From contig NC_073361.2 in assembly GCF_027580225.2 (NCBI RefSeq), forward strand, positions 32,567,501 to 32,631,500: a stretch of DNA of 64,000 nucleotides. The letters run 5' to 3'. The DNA is from Misgurnus anguillicaudatus. Lineage: Eukaryota > Chordata > Actinopteri > Cypriniformes > Cobitidae. A model generated the notes under the pieces. The model did no database searches, was not told the origin of the DNA, and saw only the letters and a list, made by a program, of their open reading frames with translations. Within the stretch, counting starts at the first letter, position 1. The number at the start of each line of letters is the position of its first letter. Positions 36,147 to 47,130 of this stretch are shown piece by piece. Position numbers and translations under genes: made by a program.

Positions 36147-37244
36147 TAAACGACATATTTTAAGTATATAAAAATATTCACAGTAAAAAAAAGGTGCTGT
36201 ATTACATGAAATATTACTTACTGTGCAAATAGACCGACTGAGCAAAACTCCGGGGCCCACCGTGAACCTGCCTGGAAACTCCTTTTAGCGCCAGGGAAAA
36301 TGTGCATTTGTGCGCATGCCCAAAGAACCAAACTATTTTTTTAAACTGAATTTAATCAATTAAAATGACTTGGATTTAAAGCACATGTAATTCGCTTAAA
36401 ACCTATTAATATATACTAATTCAAATAAAAAACTTAAATAAAATAATTAAAACTAGCTAAATTGAATTATGCTTCATTTAATTGGGGCCATAATCTTTTT
36501 TTTCAGTGTAAGACGCTTTGAATAAAAGAGTGTACTGAATGCCTAAATGTAAATATTTAAATGTAAATTTAAAAAAATTCTTTAATGTGACATATTTCCT
36601 AAAAATAATTATAATTGGCATTATTATTTTCAGCTAAAAAAAATGTTAGTATACAAAGTGTTTTTTAAATATTTTCTTTAGATCAAAACATTCACCTTTG
36701 CATTATAATATCATACAAGTAAACGTTTGTGATTTGCTTGAATACTTATAATTACAGCAGAGCTATATAAATGTGGATGATTAGCAATATCTTTGTCTAA
36801 CTTGTGATTATTGGTTACAAAGTGCCAGAAACACTGCAGCATAAAGGTCAGACCATTGTATAGTGACAATTTGACACAAATATGACAACATTCTTAAATT
36901 TCAAGTCATGTTTATTTGTTAAATGATAACACTGCATTTTTATATCACAAAATTATATCGTTTTCTTCATCATACAAAATCCTTGTAAAAAATCATTCAT
37001 ATTTTAATTTGTTTTAAAGCATTTATATTTAATTAATGTTTGCTATGCACATTATCATTTATAGCCATTTTTATGACTAATTTCATGCCAATTCTTAAAA
37101 AAAAATCCCATTTCTTATTATTAGCAGACTAAAACTATGCAACAGATTTCATTAATGATTTGATTAATTGTAAAGCAATTGTCTCCTCACTTGTTCCTAA
37201 TGCTTATTTAACATATTTTGAAAGAAATGTTTAAAAAGAAAGAA
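36147..37244. other. AT-rich spacer with MITE remnants
   Basis: 36345-36508 begins with CTGAATTTAATCAATT and ends in TTTTTTTTCAGTGTA, so it is probably a diverged relative of the preceding MITE. From 36510 to 37244 the DNA is strongly AT-rich, with no gene or clear repeat visible. Confidence 0.4.
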
Positions 37245-37525
37245 ATCATTTAAGTCATCATAAACTCACTCTCATGTTGTTACAAACCTGTATGAATTTT
37301 TTTGTTCTGATAAACACACAGAAAGTTATTTTGAGGAATGTTTGTATTTTGAGGAATGTTCTAATTTAATAGCTTCAATATTTCTGGAGCGTTTAACCGA
37401 TCATAAACCCCACTGACTTTCATACTATCCTTTTTTTTACTATGGATGTCGATGGGGCTTCTGATTGGTTTGATTACAAACATTCCTTAAAATAGTTTCC
37501 TTTGTGTTCAAATTCGTAAAAATGC
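37245..37525. repeat. Interspersed foldback repeat
   Basis: Arms near 37313-37346 and 37475-37509 pair with few mismatches (AACACA...GGAATGTTTGTA with TACAAACATTCC...TGTGTT). AAACTCACTCTCATGTTGTT before the left arm is, from memory, part of a very common cyprinid repeat. Confidence 0.5.
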
Positions 37526-37874
37526 ATTGGATCTCCTCATGGACCACAACAGTTTTATGAGATCTTGCTGTCAGATGTTACCCTACTCTTTCACAAATGC
37601 ATGTGCTTGTTCCTGGATATTTCTGGGGAAGTGGCTCTAGACATCAGTTGTCTGCCATTGTTAAGATGATCAGTTGTCTCTCCTGTTTCCCTCTAGCTCT
37701 GTATTGGGTGTCTCATCTGAAGAATGTTTCTGTTTCAAAAAAAAAAAAAAAAAGGTTATTTGTGGTGAAAAAAGTTATGCGAGTTATAAAAAGGTGAGAA
37801 ATGTTCTTTGAAGAACCCTTGACTGAATGGTTCTTTGAGGAACCAAAAAAGCACCATTATTTTTAATCATCTGT
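37526..37874. other. Spacer with poly(A) run and short palindrome
   Basis: A poly(A) run at about 37738-37753 and GGTTC-TTTGAG-GAACC at 37829-37844. No gene is recognised. Confidence 0.4.
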
Positions 37875-38079
37875 AATCATTAGTTATTACACGTCTCTCT
37901 GGAATGCTTGATTCTGATTGGTCAGTTGAGACATTTGCAGGTTCGTTCTTTTCAAATAAAAACCGCTCCAAAGTAATAACGCATAGCCGAACTACTTGTA
38001 TGTTTTAAAACCCTCCGCGCCAACAAAGATTACTGTTTGGCGCCATCTTGTGACAAACACTTGACAACCACAATTAAAA

Positions 38080-38400
38080 ATGGAAAATTTTGACATTAAT
38101 TTTAACATGTACGGAAAAAACAAAACATTTAAACAGTGGATAGAAGAAAGAACAACGACAAGACACAGAGAGCTTACTGAGACTGAACTTGACAAAATAG
38201 AGCATGACAGCTACGAAGCCAACACACAAAAAAATACAGAATGGGCATTAAAACTTCTCAAAGACTGGCTAAAAGAGAAAAAATGGAGACAGACAAGTAT
38301 GAAGCAGAGGATCTTAATAAGGTATTACGAGCATTTTATGCATCTGTGCAAAGTTTCGCGGAAGGATAAAAATGTTAATTTAAAACAAATATGCCAATAA
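38080..38400 (+). pseudogene. Frameshifted Crypton-like (DUF3504/KIAA1958-like) N-terminal fragment
   Basis: The open frame from the ATG at 38080 encodes 106 residues. Residues about 36-67 (ELDKIEHDSYEANTQKN, TEWALKLLKDWLKEKK) have the pattern of the N-terminal region of Crypton-derived tyrosine-recombinase-like proteins in fish (E.DK.E...AKNT..T.WALK.F.DWL). In the A-run near 38277 the similarity moves to another frame, which reads DLNKVLRAFYASVQ and stops at 38367-38369; this L...LR.FYA.V block normally follows directly. So one base is lost or gained, and the recombinase domain with its catalytic residues is absent. AATAAA overlaps the first-frame stop. The upstream GGCGCCATCTTGTGAC and the TTATTACACG/CGTGTAATAA pair (about 37884 and 38453) may mark element ends. 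Confidence 0.5.
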
Positions 38401-38458
38401 AATGTTTTTAAATTCATATTCATGTCCAGTTTTTTTCTTATGTGGCAAGTAGCCGTGT

Positions 38459-38612
38459 AATAAGCGGGATAATGTAGAGGCAGCCGGTAGTTATCGGGAA
38501 ATAAGCCCCTTCAGTGTGATACAAGAACCTCCGCTTTGCGTCGGGTCCTGATCACACTGTCGGGGCTTATTTCCCGATAACTACCGGCTGCCTCTACATT
38601 ATCCCTTACTTA
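38459..38612. repeat. Long near-perfect hairpin (arms about 55 bp)
   Basis: 38466-38520 and 38550-38605 are inverted copies with about two or three mismatches (for example GGTAGTTATCGGGAAATAAG and its complement). The loop of about 30 bp contains CCGCTTTGCGTCGGG. It lies just downstream of the Crypton-like frame and may be the 3' end of the same element. Confidence 0.7.
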
Positions 38613-38675
38613 AGCACTGATCCACAGGTGCAAGTACATTATGTTTTGTTAAATACACATTTAAATCACCTGGCT

Positions 38676-40202
38676 TTATTTGTATGCAGGAGCTGCTTGT
38701 TGTACTTTCTCCTTGATGTTCTCCAAAGCTTCAGCTTTTCTGGGTTCATTGATTTCTTTCAAGTTCTCAATGAGAAAATCAATGTGCTGAAGTGTGAACC
38801 GAGATAAAGTGTTGAGTGCGATCATCTTAAGAGAATACACACAGTAATAAACTTTAATCACAAGCTTGATTTTCACTTTCTCTAATTCTTGTAGTTCTTT
38901 CTTCAGCTTATTGATCACAGACAGATGGCCTTTAATTTTGTCTTCATATTTCTTCTTTAAGTCTTCATTAATTCTTGTCTTATTCTTTGTCTTTGTTACA
39001 TATATTTTGTTTTCTTTGACGTGTTTAGTGTAGTGACATTTATTTGTGCACACTGTGCAGTGATCATTTTTCATCACACTACCAAAGATTTCAGTTACCC
39101 ACATCCAGGATAGTGACAGTTCTCCTCACAGATAGTGCAGCATGTTGCTTTTTTAGCTACAGCTGGATCAATATTAACCTTTTCTTTGTATGGCACTTCA
39201 ACTTCATACTCAAAGTTCTTATTTTCTTTGACATCTTGCTTGTTTTTCTCTAAATCTTCTTCAGTTTGTTTCAGCTCATTTTGCTTTTTTTTCATCTTTT
39301 GAACATGTAATTGAAGATCAGAGATGTTTGGCTCTAACTGTTGCCGTTTCTTCAAAACTTCTTGAGTCATCTCCAAGGTTTTTGGTCGTGTCGTGTCAAG
39401 AAACTTAAAAAATTCTGTGATTCCTTTATAACTAAGATCCCACGAATGATCATAGATTGTTTGTTCGTCTTCATCAAATGTTTCTCCCTGACAGTTTTCA
39501 AACAGAAAATAGATCGGCTGTTTCTTGTGATCTACAGCACACTTGACTTCAGCTTCTTTGACAGCTGTCAGGGCATTTTTAGGGCGAGCACCATCTGAGT
39601 GTGTGAGAAGTAACACAATGTTTTCAACAATATCTTTACCAAATAAAGACAGAACTGCATCAAATATGTATTCTTGTCTGTCAGAGAGTCGATTTTTTTA
39701 TGCCTTCATCACAAAACACACTGCATGGATTTCTTTGAGCTCATCTTCAGTTGTACATAAACGTAATAAAGTCTTGGCAATCTCTTTATCACGACTCAGC
39801 TCCACGAGTGTCTCCATATCCTGGTGTATCAATGATTGTTAAATCAACTGAAGTCTCTTGTATATAGACACCATAGATAATGACATCTGATGTCTGACTG
39901 TAAACTGATTCTGGGTCATTCTGATCGTCTGTGATCTCAAACCAAATTTTGTCTTCTCTCTGAACACCACAGTTGTAGTTGATCATAGTATTGATGAGAG
40001 TTGTTTTTCCACTGCCTCTTTCTCCCACCATCAGTATGATTTTATTAAGTTTCTTTGTGTTTCTTTCACCAAAGATGATTTTTCTGTGTGGCTTAGATTG
40101 ATCCAGAATATCTGTTGTTGTCTGCAGACGATATCGAGCAGGAATTCCATCTTTAATTTTGGTGCTTTTCTTGATGAGTTCATCAATGTTGCACAATGTC
40201 AT
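38676..40202 (-). pseudogene. Fish P-loop (GIMAP/septin-like) GTPase family, broken copy
   Basis: Three minus-strand frames join into one protein-like track. Frame 1 (40202-39789) starts MTLCNIDEL and has G1 GERGSGKT (residues 60-67), then VQREDKIWFEITDD and G3 DTPGYGDT (125-132). At about 39792 the track shifts frame to DKEIAKTLLRLC, meets a TAA at 39698-39700, then goes on with NRLSDRQ and LLLTHSDG (probable base-recognition motif). There follow a charged coiled-coil-like part and Cys/His clusters (CCTICEENCHYPGC); near 39100 a second frameshift leads to HCTVCTNKCHYTKH and another coiled coil ending PAYK. AATAAA overlaps the final stop; CTACAG 22 bp before the ATG looks like a splice acceptor. 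The layout matches a large fish-specific GTPase family. Two frameshifts and a stop make a pseudogene likely; indel errors in the sequence are the alternative. Confidence 0.7.
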
Positions 40203-40861
40203 GTTATGGCTTTTTAATCTGTAGTATTAAATAGAAAAAAAACACAATAATAATATAAAACACTTTATAGTTTACATTATGTATTAAGGTGTATATGAGC
40301 AACATGTTGTGCAACATTAAAAACTGAAATTGTTTAATGGAATAGTGTAATTTTATTGACTTATCTGTGCACTTTTAAGTAATTGAGACTTTTAACTAAA
40401 GGGAATAATATTTTAAAGGGATAATATTAACTCAATTTTTTCATTCTGCTAAACACAAAGTAAGATATTTTGATAAATTACTGTACCCATCAACTTCCAT
40501 AGTATTTGTGCTTTCTACTATGGAAGTTACACTTTTTTACGATTGCTTACACACAAACTCTTCATCTCATATGATTTTTGAAAGCTCTCACTCAAAGTGC
40601 AAAACTACATGCCTAATCTTCAAAACCATAAGCTATTTCTCAGCCTTTGACTCAGTTTTCAATTGCATAAAACATTTTTTTTCAAAACACTACACACAAT
40701 TCTCTACCTAAAACACAAAGATATGAGGAAGTGACTTGCTTTCCTTTTCCAAACACCACCAATCAAAATGCTACACTTCACCAGGTCACACAGACATATG
40801 AAGGGCCATACAAGACAAATTTCATTCTGGCACTCTCAGACACATTCATTCTCCTATCACA
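40203..40861. other. 5' flank of the GTPase pseudogene with a foldback
   Basis: The probable acceptor CTACAG of the minus-strand gene lies near 40225. Perfect 13-bp arms at 40492-40504 and 40516-40528 (AACTTCCATAGTA/TACTATGGAAGTT) sit in a decayed interspersed repeat. No upstream exon is recognised. Confidence 0.4.
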
Positions 40862-41283
40862 TACATGTATTTTTACTCTGACACACTTACATTCTACTTT
40901 CACATACATGTATTCTCCTTTCACATACATACATTTCTACTCTCACACACTTACATTCTCCTTTCACATACATATATTTTTTCCTCTCACATACATGCAT
41001 TCTCCTTTTACATACATGTATTTTTACTCTCACACACTTACATTCTCCTTTCACATACATATATTTTTTCCTCTCACATACATGCATTCTCCTTTTACAT
41101 ACATGCATTTTTACTCTCACGCACTTACATTCTCCTTTCACATACATATATTTTTTTCCCCTCACATACATGCATTCCCCTTTTACATACATGTATTTCT
41201 ACTCTCACACACTCACATTCTCCTTTCACATACATATATTTTCTACTCCTACACACTTACATTCTCCTTTCACATACATCTAT
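40862..41283 (+). repeat. Higher-order satellite, about 88-bp period built of about 22-bp subunits
   Basis: Pyrimidine-rich CACATACATRYATT phrases recur about every 22 bp. CATGCATTC returns at about 40995, 41081 and 41170, giving an 87-88-bp higher-order unit. Open frames here (runs of FHIHIF/LLSHTY) come from the periodicity. 41284-41350 carries the complementary purine-rich phrase (GTATGTATG), so the end can fold back. Confidence 0.8.
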
Positions 41284-41350
41284 AGAATGTATGTATGTCT
41301 GAAGAAAATGTGCGTATGTAAGAGAAGTATGTATGTATGTGTGAGAGAGA

Positions 41351-42640
41351 GTATAGTGGAAACGGAAGGCGTATGGTGGAAAAGGAAGTCCTGTGACGAG
41401 CGGCTTTTATTTTGAAACTAATAAAGGCTTTACACTTTATTAATGGTCATGCACTGCGTACATACATCTCCGTTTGCACAATTATTCCATCAGCAGGGCT
41501 GACACCCATCCTTTAAAATACAGAATCATCCAGTATTTGAGAATTAAATAGCTCATCCGGTTTTAAATCATTGCGGAGGCTGGAGAAAGCTCGCGGATGA
41601 CGAAGCTGGAAGCAGCTCGCGGAGGCCGAAGCTGGAGGCAGCTCGCGTCCACGTCCGAAAGTTTCAGAGCTGGGAGAAGTCAAATGCAGGCTGGAAATTG
41701 TCCGTGGAAAATAGTACAGTATAAAGCCAACTGCACTATTTGTCAGCGAGTCTGCTAGTGCTGGAGATGCATAAGGAGAGCAATTCCCGCAATGTTAGAG
41801 CTTACAGCAATCACTTTATGGTTTCATGATTCTTCATGCCTCAGGCATCTTCAGAGGTAGTCTACATAACAGTTAATAATGTTAATGTAAACAAATCTCA
41901 TCCCCACATTATAATATTTATTTTCTAAGGCTGAGTCATACACATAAGCATTTATTTAATGAGAGTTAGAGAGATAATTCAATGATAATTTTTGAAAAAT
42001 AGTTTGTTTTAATAGTGATTTAATCAAATACAATGTAAAAAGTTTAAAATTATTAGTCTTGTACGCCATTGATAATTCATTTTTTAAAATATTAATTCGT
42101 TTTCTTTTTATGTCAGTCTGCCCCTTATCTCTGTTTGTTAGTCACGTTTTGTGTTTGTACATTTTGAGTGTTTACTAGCGTTGTTTTGTGACTTAGTTTC
42201 ACGTATAGGGATTCGTTTTCTGTATTAAAGGAGCGCGTGCCACCCAACGTTTTCTATTCATGTAGGTAGTGTGGGCAGAAGATTTATCTCATTACCTTTC
42301 CTTTGTAGCTCAGGTTAGAGGGTTTAAACTTTAGTTAGTTTAAACTTTAGTTAGTTGTTTTGTTTTGTTTTGTTTTGTTTATTTCTTTGAATTGGCACTG
42401 CTCATGTCCCTCTCCTTTTTGTGTCCTTGTTATTTGTTTACTTGTAAATATTGTACATAGGATGAACACATTTTCACTTGTCACCATCACCCTTTAATTT
42501 AATATAAATCAATTAATAAATTAAATAAATACAGTTTTTGCCACTATATAGGCTATGTATGTTGTCTTTCGTCCCTGACACACACACGCAAGCACGCATA
42601 CACCAAATAATTAAAATAAGTATTTAACTAACAGATTATT
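41351..42640. other. Spacer before array B
   Basis: 41572-41650 has about three copies of a 24-27-bp GC-rich unit (GAAGCTGGAGGCAGCTCGCG). 42330-42380 has a doubled TTTAAACTTTAGTTAG followed by a GTTTT run. The rest is AT-rich with no gene I can recognise. The last bases before array B are GATTATT. Confidence 0.4.
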
Positions 42641-43326
42641 AGGGGTCAAGCCCAGAATGGGCGAGACCCCTATTGGGATTGTTAGTTTTCTTATTATTAT
42701 TATTATTATTATTAGGGGTCAAGCCCTGAAGGGGCGAAGACCCCTATTGTATTTGTTAGTTTTCTTATTCTTATTATTATTAGGGGTCAAGCCCCGAAGG
42801 GGCGAAGACCCCTATTGTATTTGTTAGTTTTCTTTTTATAATAATTATTAGGGGTCAAGCCCAGAATGGGCGAAGACCCCTATTGTATCTGTTAGTTTTC
42901 TTATTAGGGGTCAAGCCCAGAATGGGCGAAGACCCCTATTGTATCCGTTAGTTTTCTTTTTATTATTATTAGGGGTCAAGCCACGAAGTGGCGTAGACAC
43001 CTATTGTTATTGTTAGTTTTCTTCTTATTATTATTATTATTATTATTGTATCCGTTAGTTTTCTTTTTATAATAATTATTAGGGGTCAAGCCCCGAAGGG
43101 GCGAAGACCCCTATTGTATCCGTTAGTTTTCTTTTTATAATAATTAGGGGTCAAGCCCAGAATGGGCGAAGACCCCTATTGTATCTGTTAGTTTTCTTAT
43201 TATTAGGGGTCAAGCCCAGAATGGGCGAAGACCCCTATTGTATCTGTTAGTTTTCTTATTAGGGGTCAAGCCACGAAGTGGCGTAGACACCTATTGTTAT
43301 TGTTAGTTTTCTTATTATTATTATTC
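42641..43326 (+). repeat. Ten tandem head-hairpin modules of family B
   Basis: Modules start at 42641, 42714, 42782, 42850, 42906, 42971, 43081, 43146, 43205 and 43261. Each has outer arms AGGGGTC...GACCCCT (GACACCT in two), an inner stem with GAA loop, the tail ATTGTATYYGTTAGTTTTCTT and a variable ATT run. Inner stems differ but stay paired: CCCC/GGGG, CCCA/TGGG, CCAC/GTGG, and one CCCT/GGGG that would form a G-U pair in RNA. A headless tail copy follows the sixth module. Confidence 0.9.
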
Positions 43327-45290
43327 ATCCTCGTTCTTCTGCCATTGAAGTCAATGGCAGCCCATAGAACCGTACGTAGGAAAGTTATGAAATTTGGCAC
43401 ACATGTAGAGGACAGTCTTAGAAGTTATTATAGCAACATTGGTGTGTCTAACTCAAACCCTCTAGCGCCACCAACAGTCCAAAAATCCACTTATGTTCAT
43501 GCTTATAACTTCTGACCCGTGAGACCTAGAAACTAAATTCTTGTTTCCTCTGAATCCTTGGCTCATGATGATTCAATTGCACACATTGATGTCATTTGTG
43601 TCAAGCACATCTTTCCGCCATTTTGAATTTTCCGTAAAACCTACTTTTTCGAACTCCTCCTAGAGCGTTTGTCCGATTTGCATGTCCTTTGGTATCTAGC
43701 ATCTAGAGACACCCCTGACAAAAAGTTATCAAAAGCTTTTTGATAGACCAATGCGTTCTCATATAAATTGACAACATATATGGCGGCGAGCACGCCAAAA
43801 CGGACGTGAGGCCGGATCTTCGCAACACTTTATTGTATCGACACGAAACTTGGTATATTTCATTACAGTCATGACCTGAGGGTGTCTGCAACGTTTCGTC
43901 ACAGCGCCACCTAGTGGTCACAAGATTCGAAAAATGCCTATTTTCGCTTATAACTACTTCAAACTTGAGTCTAAAATCATAAATGTGGTCTTGTTAGATT
44001 CCTTGAGGCATGCCGAGTCAAACGATAGCAAACGGTTTTCGGTCGGCCATTTTGGGTGTCGGCCATTTTGAATTTTCTCATTAAGTTCAGTATTTCACAA
44101 ACAGAATGGCGTATCGCTACGAAATTTGGCATGGTTCATCAGTGACATGTTCTGAGCGCACCTATAAATCTTTAGGACAGCGCCACCTAGTGGTCAAGAT
44201 ATATAAAGAAATTGTTTAAAATCTTTGTATCATTTGATTAAATTGCCACACTGACATAAGACTTCACTCTATTGATTCCTTGGCTCATGCTGAGTCCGAC
44301 TGTACCAAATATGTCTGAGTCAAACCTACTTCCTGTCGGCCATTTTGAAATATATTGAACACCTACTTTTTCGAACTCCTCCTAGAACGCTCGTGTGATT
44401 GGCTTGATTTTTGGTATGCATCATCTAGAGACACTCCAGACAAAAAGTTATCAAAAGCTTTTCGGTAGACCTATCTGTTGTCGTATAACGCATCAAAGAA
44501 TGTGAGGGCAAGCACGCCAAAATGTGTTTGAGCCTGTATCTTCGCAAAACTTTTGCATATTGATATGAGACTTGGTATATGTCATAACAGTGATGACGTA
44601 AGGGTGCATGCACCGTTTTGTCACAGCGCCCCCTGGTGGTCATGAGATATAAAAAATGTCTATTTTTGCTTATAACTACTGCAAACTTGAATGTAAAATT
44701 ATGAGACTGGTCTTGTTAGATTTCGTGAGGCATGCCGAGTCAAACAATACCAAATGGTTTTTGGTCGGCCATTTTGTGTGTCGGCCATTTTGATTTTTTT
44801 CTTTAAGTTCAAGTATTTCAGAAACGCAATTGCGTATTGTTATGAAACTTGGTATGGTTCATCAGCAACATGTTCTGAGAGGACTTGTAAACTTTTCGGC
44901 GCCCCCTAGTGGTCAAGAGATTTGAAGCTATATCTCTGCATCTCTTTATCGTATTTACACCAAATTTGGTGGGTGTCATCACAATCAAGGCCTGAGTCAC
45001 AATTTATTCTTTGGTCAGTGCCCCCTAGTGGTCCAGTCATTTAAGGCTATATCTTCGTATCGCTTTATCGTATTTACACTAAATTTGGTATGTGTCATCA
45101 CAGTCATGACCTGAGGCACCATCTATTGTTTCGGCACAACGCCACCTAGTGGTCTCAAGATACGAAAAAATAGCTATTTTTTTCATAAAACTAATGCAAA
45201 CTTAGATCTTAAATCATGACAGTCATCACGTATGAATTATTTTTTGCCATGTTTGGCTTGACCCCGGTATCGCTGCTTGCAGCTATATTT
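43261..45290 (+). repeat. Family B unit B1 (divergent)
   Basis: The core differs clearly from the other B units: repeated GCGCCACCTAGTGGTCA phrases near 43902, 44181, 44624, 44900, 45018 and 45140, and a doubled TCGGCCATTTTG. Normal tail. Probably the oldest or a separate subfamily member. Confidence 0.75.
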
Positions 45291-47130
45291 AGGGGTCAAG
45301 CCCCGAAGGGGCGAAGACCCCTATTGTATCCGTTAGTTTTCTTATAATAATTATTATTAGGGGTCAAGCCCCGAAGGGGCGTAGAACCCTATTGTATTTG
45401 TTAGTTTTCTTATTATTATTATTAGTTATTCTTCTTCTTCTTCTTCCGCCATTGCGGTCTATGGCAGCCCATAGAACCGTACGTAGGAAAGTTATGAAAT
45501 TTGGCACACTGATAGAGGACAGTCCAATGTGTCCCCACAGCAAATTTGGAGTCTCTATGTCTAACCCGCTAGCGCCACCAACAGTCCAAAGTTGCACTTA
45601 TGTTTTTGCTTATAACTTCTGATCCGTAAGCCCTAGAAACAAAATTATTGCTTTCTCTTATTCATTGGCTCAAGACGATTCGATTGGACCCTATGGCGTC
45701 TTTTTTCGACATGAAAATTTTCCGCCATTTTGAATTATTCGTAAAACCTACTTTTTCGAACTCGTCCTAGAGCTTTTGTCCAATTTCCACGAAAATTGGT
45801 ATGTATCATCTTGAGACACTTAAGGCAAAAAGTTATCAAAAGAATTTCGATACACCAATCCGTTGTTGTATACCGCCTTAACGAATTTTACGTAGAGCGC
45901 AAAAAAACAGATTTTAGGCTGTATCTTCGTCAAACTTAGGCCTATTGACACGACACTTGGTACTTGAGATGCCAGTCAGGAACCGAGGGTGCATGCATAG
46001 TTTCGTTGCAGCGCCACTTAGTGGCCAGAGAAATGTTTTATACACCTATAACTTTGGCTCCGATTGACGTATTTTCATGGGACTTGCTTCTTTGGAGTTC
46101 TGAATAGTTGCCGAGTCAAACGATACCAAACATGCCAGATTTCGCCTTACGATTAACCCTGCGCAGCAAAATAGCGCTTAAAAAACACGCGTGAATATCT
46201 CCGCGAACGTTTTTCCGATCGACTCGAAAACACCATAGGAAGAAACTAACCTTACCTTCTGAACAAAAAGTTCTATTGGTGTTATATTAAAATTTTCATC
46301 AGAAATGGCCGAAAATTGCAAAAAACGAAAAATTACCTTCAAATTTTGTGTTTTTTACACATAAATGGTTGTAACTTCGTAACGAAAAGAGATTTTTTCA
46401 CCAGATTTGATAGACTGATGTATGAGCACATTCTGAGGCTACACAAAAAAAATTGTATGCTTGCACCACTAGATGGCCTTATAATTAAACAAAACCTTTG
46501 ATAACAAGCCAGCCCTATGGTCATACAACTGTTTCTTAACTAAACTAAAGTGTATAGTCATAAAACTAGCTAGATGTAACACAATCATGACCTGATGTTG
46601 CATGCACAATTTTGTCATTGCGCCACCTACTGGTTTTGAGATAGAAATATGGTATTTTTGCCTAAAACTATTGCAACAACACATCTAAAACCACGAGTCA
46701 TCATGGATTATTCCTTTCATGGCTTTGACTATAATCACTGGTGTTTGCCAATTCACTCCCCAGCAACCATTGAGAATACCTTATCAACCGTTTTTGCAAA
46801 AGCTATATCTCTGCATCAGAACATCGTAGAGACACGGGGACGGTCTCGTTTGATTAATTAAACTTGTTGTAACATGATGTGACCCATGTTTTGCAACTGC
46901 AAACACCACTCACATGCCCTTCAGTGCTCTAATGTTCCATGATTGTCAATAACAGAAGGACGATTGTAGTAGTCAAGAACTTAAATTATTTTTGTTGATT
47001 ACTTTTTTGTTTTTTCATCTAAAATTATTAGGTTTACCTAGGTTCTTCAATCTGCTTATCCAATCTCAATTTTACATCCTTTTGTGCCCTTTTCGGCTTG
47101 ACCCCGGCATTGCTGCTTGCAGCTATATTT
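45291..47130 (+). repeat. Family B unit B2
   Basis: Two head modules (45291 and about 45359), then (ATT)n, a typical core and tail. 1840 bp. Confidence 0.8.

Noticed and set aside
36075..36260. 61-codon minus-strand frame
   Set aside because: Overlaps the palindromic MITE; chance frame.
40731..41302. Overlapping frames of up to 184 codons rich in FHIHIF and SHTY
   Set aside because: Translation of a satellite in several frames; no coding signal.
42641..43326. CRISPR array
   Set aside because: Repeats of 30-50 bp recur, but the intervals are simple ATT runs, not unique spacers, and the context is eukaryotic.
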